A stretch of DNA of 6,854 nt. Source: JAFRXK01 sp045603305. GTDB lineage: Bacteria > Bacillota > Clostridia > Lachnospirales > Lachnospiraceae. Position numbers and translations under genes: made by a program. Shown in pieces: positions 5,568-6,854 of the stretch. Under the pieces are notes generated by a model. That model had not been told where the DNA came from and did not search any database. It was given only the letters and a program-made list of their open reading frames with translations. The stretch is from assembly GCA_045603305.1 (NCBI GenBank), contig JAZULV010000064.1, positions 1 to 6,854 of the forward strand. Reading direction: 5' to 3'. The stretch's first letter is position 1. Every line of letters starts with the position of its first letter.

Positions 5568-6752
5568 CTACCTAGACAATCCTACAAGCTCTGTCCATTC
5601 GTGGTTTTCTGTACCTAGCTGGGATTTGTCGAAAGAACACTTTTGCCAGCCGGAACCTTTATTAAACGAAAAGAAGATACAATCCTTATCACCGAAATCA
5701 GCAATACCACTCTCACCCTCTAAAGCAACACTGTCTACACGCTCTCCATCCGTATCATATACATCAATCCTATGTTCAGTGTAATCGCTATTCGCAGGGT
5801 CTGTGAAGTCAAATAATGTATCAGCATTATCAACGTATACATATCTTCCATCATATGAGAGCTTCACCAAGCCACTTACGTCCTTAACCAGGACTTCTGT
5901 ATCCAAATTGTCTATACCGGTTTTCATCATATTACTACCATCTGTGTATATTATGGCATTTTCAGTTGCTGTAAATGAATAATTCACTTCATCCGCAATC
6001 ATATACAACTCGTCTGCAGTCTGACTATAATATAAGATTCTGTCACCATATAGTTTCGTTCGATCTAAAGAGCCACAAAATAGTATTCCGTCTCCATATC
6101 CGCAGATATTACTAAGTACTCCAGATGCATCTGTCTTGTAAATATCTTGAGCCTCACTACCGTCTATATTACATTTAACAAGGCAACTGCTTTCTCCATC
6201 TTGATACATGTAATACACATATCCTCTATGGATTGCAAACTTAGGAACAGTGCCCTCTATTGTTGAACACATTGTAAAAACTTTCTCCCTACGGCTTCCA
6301 TCTAAGCTTATCTTGTATAAAAAATACTCATTTAACTCAGGTTCCTGTTGATTAGCACCACACAGAATTGTATAAAGATTTCCATCATAATATCTTATGT
6401 CAATTACAAATTCATCTAAATATGCATCACACTGAGTATTATAACCATGTGAACAATCAGCTTTAGAGCATAATGGCAGACACTTGAAAGTCTCTCTGTC
6501 AATAAAATAAATCTTGCTATCCCAAAAAGTATAGTAACCATCTGCTGTCGCGGCATAACTACCGGAGTCAAAATTAAAATAATTCTGACTATCTGTCTCG
6601 ATATTATAAGATGTATCACCAAAATCAATATCTTTAGACACCTGAATCAGTTCTTCATAGTTCGCTATATAGTCTACGTCAGTGTCCTTTGACTGGCAGC
6701 TACATAATGTAAAAATAACACATAGAATAGGTACAAGTATATGTCTTTTCAA
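5568..6752 (-). CDS. Lipoprotein with beta-propeller-like repeats and a Cys/His motif
   Basis: Predicted membrane-anchored extracellular lipoprotein of 394 residues; function unknown. A basic N-terminus and hydrophobic stretch lead to a lipobox LCSC with lipidated Cys19. The mature part shows about seven repeats of a Tyr/Asp/Gly-rich strand pattern (for example ADGYYTF, YYDGNLYTI, HRGYVYYMYQDG, GDRILYYSQ, YDGRYVYVDN, DKDCIFFSF), as in DUF5050-like or other beta-propeller lipoproteins of Clostridia; the family label is recalled, not searched. Residues 95-108 hold C-x4-C-x-H-x5-C, a possible metal or disulfide site. The start is TTG at 6752: AGGAGG ends 6 nt upstream and the signal peptide begins directly there. 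It has no clear link to the exporter operon, being separated by a hairpin and a separate promoter. Its last blade is repeated just downstream as a remnant. Confidence 0.85.
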   Translation of the reverse strand: MKRHILVPILCVIFTLCSCQSKDTDVDYIANYEELIQVSKDIDFGDTSYNIETDSQNYFNFDSGSYAATADGYYTFWDSKIYFIDRETFKCLPLCSKADCSHGYNTQCDAYLDEFVIDIRYYDGNLYTILCGANQQEPELNEYFLYKISLDGSRREKVFTMCSTIEGTVPKFAIHRGYVYYMYQDGESSCLVKCNIDGSEAQDIYKTDASGVLSNICGYGDGILFCGSLDRTKLYGDRILYYSQTADELYMIADEVNYSFTATENAIIYTDGSNMMKTGIDNLDTEVLVKDVSGLVKLSYDGRYVYVDNADTLFDFTDPANSDYTEHRIDVYDTDGERVDSVALEGESGIADFGDKDCIFFSFNKGSGWQKCSFDKSQLGTENHEWTELVGLSR

Positions 6753-6758
6753 TATATC

Positions 6759-6764
6759 CCTCCT
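6759..6764 (-). promoter_or_regulatory. Ribosome binding site fixing the TTG start of the lipoprotein
   Basis: AGGAGG on the minus strand, about 6 nt upstream of TTG 6752. There is no in-frame ATG upstream within the window that would fit, and the signal peptide begins at this TTG, so the rare start codon is well supported. Confidence 0.8.
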
Positions 6765-6854
6765 ATTGATTAATTGATTTCCGATACCAGGTAACTATCT
6801 CCATTTCAAACTTATGATAATGTATTTATTACTAAGCATTTAGTATTTCATGTT
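6765..6854. other. AT-rich upstream region of the lipoprotein gene
   Basis: About 90 nt of AT-rich sequence at the window edge. On the minus strand TTGAAA (6809-6804) is followed after 17 bp by TGGTATCGG (-10 at 6786-6781). The -35 is good but the -10 matches only three of six positions, so promoter assignment is weak; the true promoter may lie beyond the window. Confidence 0.3.

Noticed and set aside
5881..5910. Third copy of ACTTCTGT inside the lipoprotein gene
   Set aside because: It is within coding sequence and not spaced with the promoter copies; an 8-mer can recur by chance.
6416..6628. Minus-strand 70-residue frame inside the lipoprotein gene
   Set aside because: Out-of-frame shadow of an intact gene with no supporting signals.
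6781..6809. Promoter TTGAAA with TATCGG upstream of the lipoprotein gene
   Set aside because: Spacing is ideal and a TG precedes the -10, but the -10 matches only three of six positions; kept only as a weak note.

Overview
The window looks like chromosomal DNA of an AT-rich Gram-positive anaerobe, most likely a Lachnospiraceae/Clostridia member. The evidence is low GC, frequent ATA and AGA codons, strong AGGAGG-type ribosome binding sites, one TTG start, Gram-positive style adaptors without a TolC partner, and a lipoprotein of a type I associate with gut Clostridia. The family-level placement is inference. All recognisable genes are on the minus strand, so transcription runs from high to low coordinates.

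Layout in transcription order. (1) 6752-5568 encodes a lipoprotein with about seven beta-propeller-like repeats and a Cys/His cluster. (2) 5566-5408, one base after its stop, is a 52-codon leftover matching the last blade and C-terminal tail of the same kind of protein. (3) 5393-5335 is a long hairpin that probably ends this unit. (4) 5279-5201 is a control region with a strong promoter (TGGACA, 17 bp, extended TATAAT), a palindrome over the -10, an 8-bp direct repeat on either side and a dyad just upstream of the -35. (5) 5169-64 is a tight four-gene operon: membrane-fusion adaptor 1, ABC ATPase, membrane-fusion adaptor 2, MacB/FtsX-type permease. Junctions are ATGA (4-bp overlap), TAATG (1-bp overlap) and an 11-nt gap with the ribosome binding site over the previous stop, so the four proteins are probably made together.

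The operon encodes a MacAB/YknXYZ-like ABC exporter or stress/peptide-resistance pump. The ATPase would drive the four-TM permease, and the adaptors would extend outside the membrane. There are two non-identical adaptors. Adaptor 1 has a plain coiled-coil hairpin and an acidic, Tyr-rich C-terminal tail with DxDGN-like repeats. Adaptor 2 has its hairpin split at the tip by about 190 residues, made of a small extracellular domain and an acidic Pro repeat (DEPII) encoded by an exact 15-bp tandem repeat. The substrate cannot be read from the sequence.

The most unusual items are the tip insertion and repeat of adaptor 2, the duplicated last blade after the lipoprotein gene, and the promoter architecture. 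I see no RNA gene, CRISPR array, transposase or phage gene, and I cannot claim a wholly new system.
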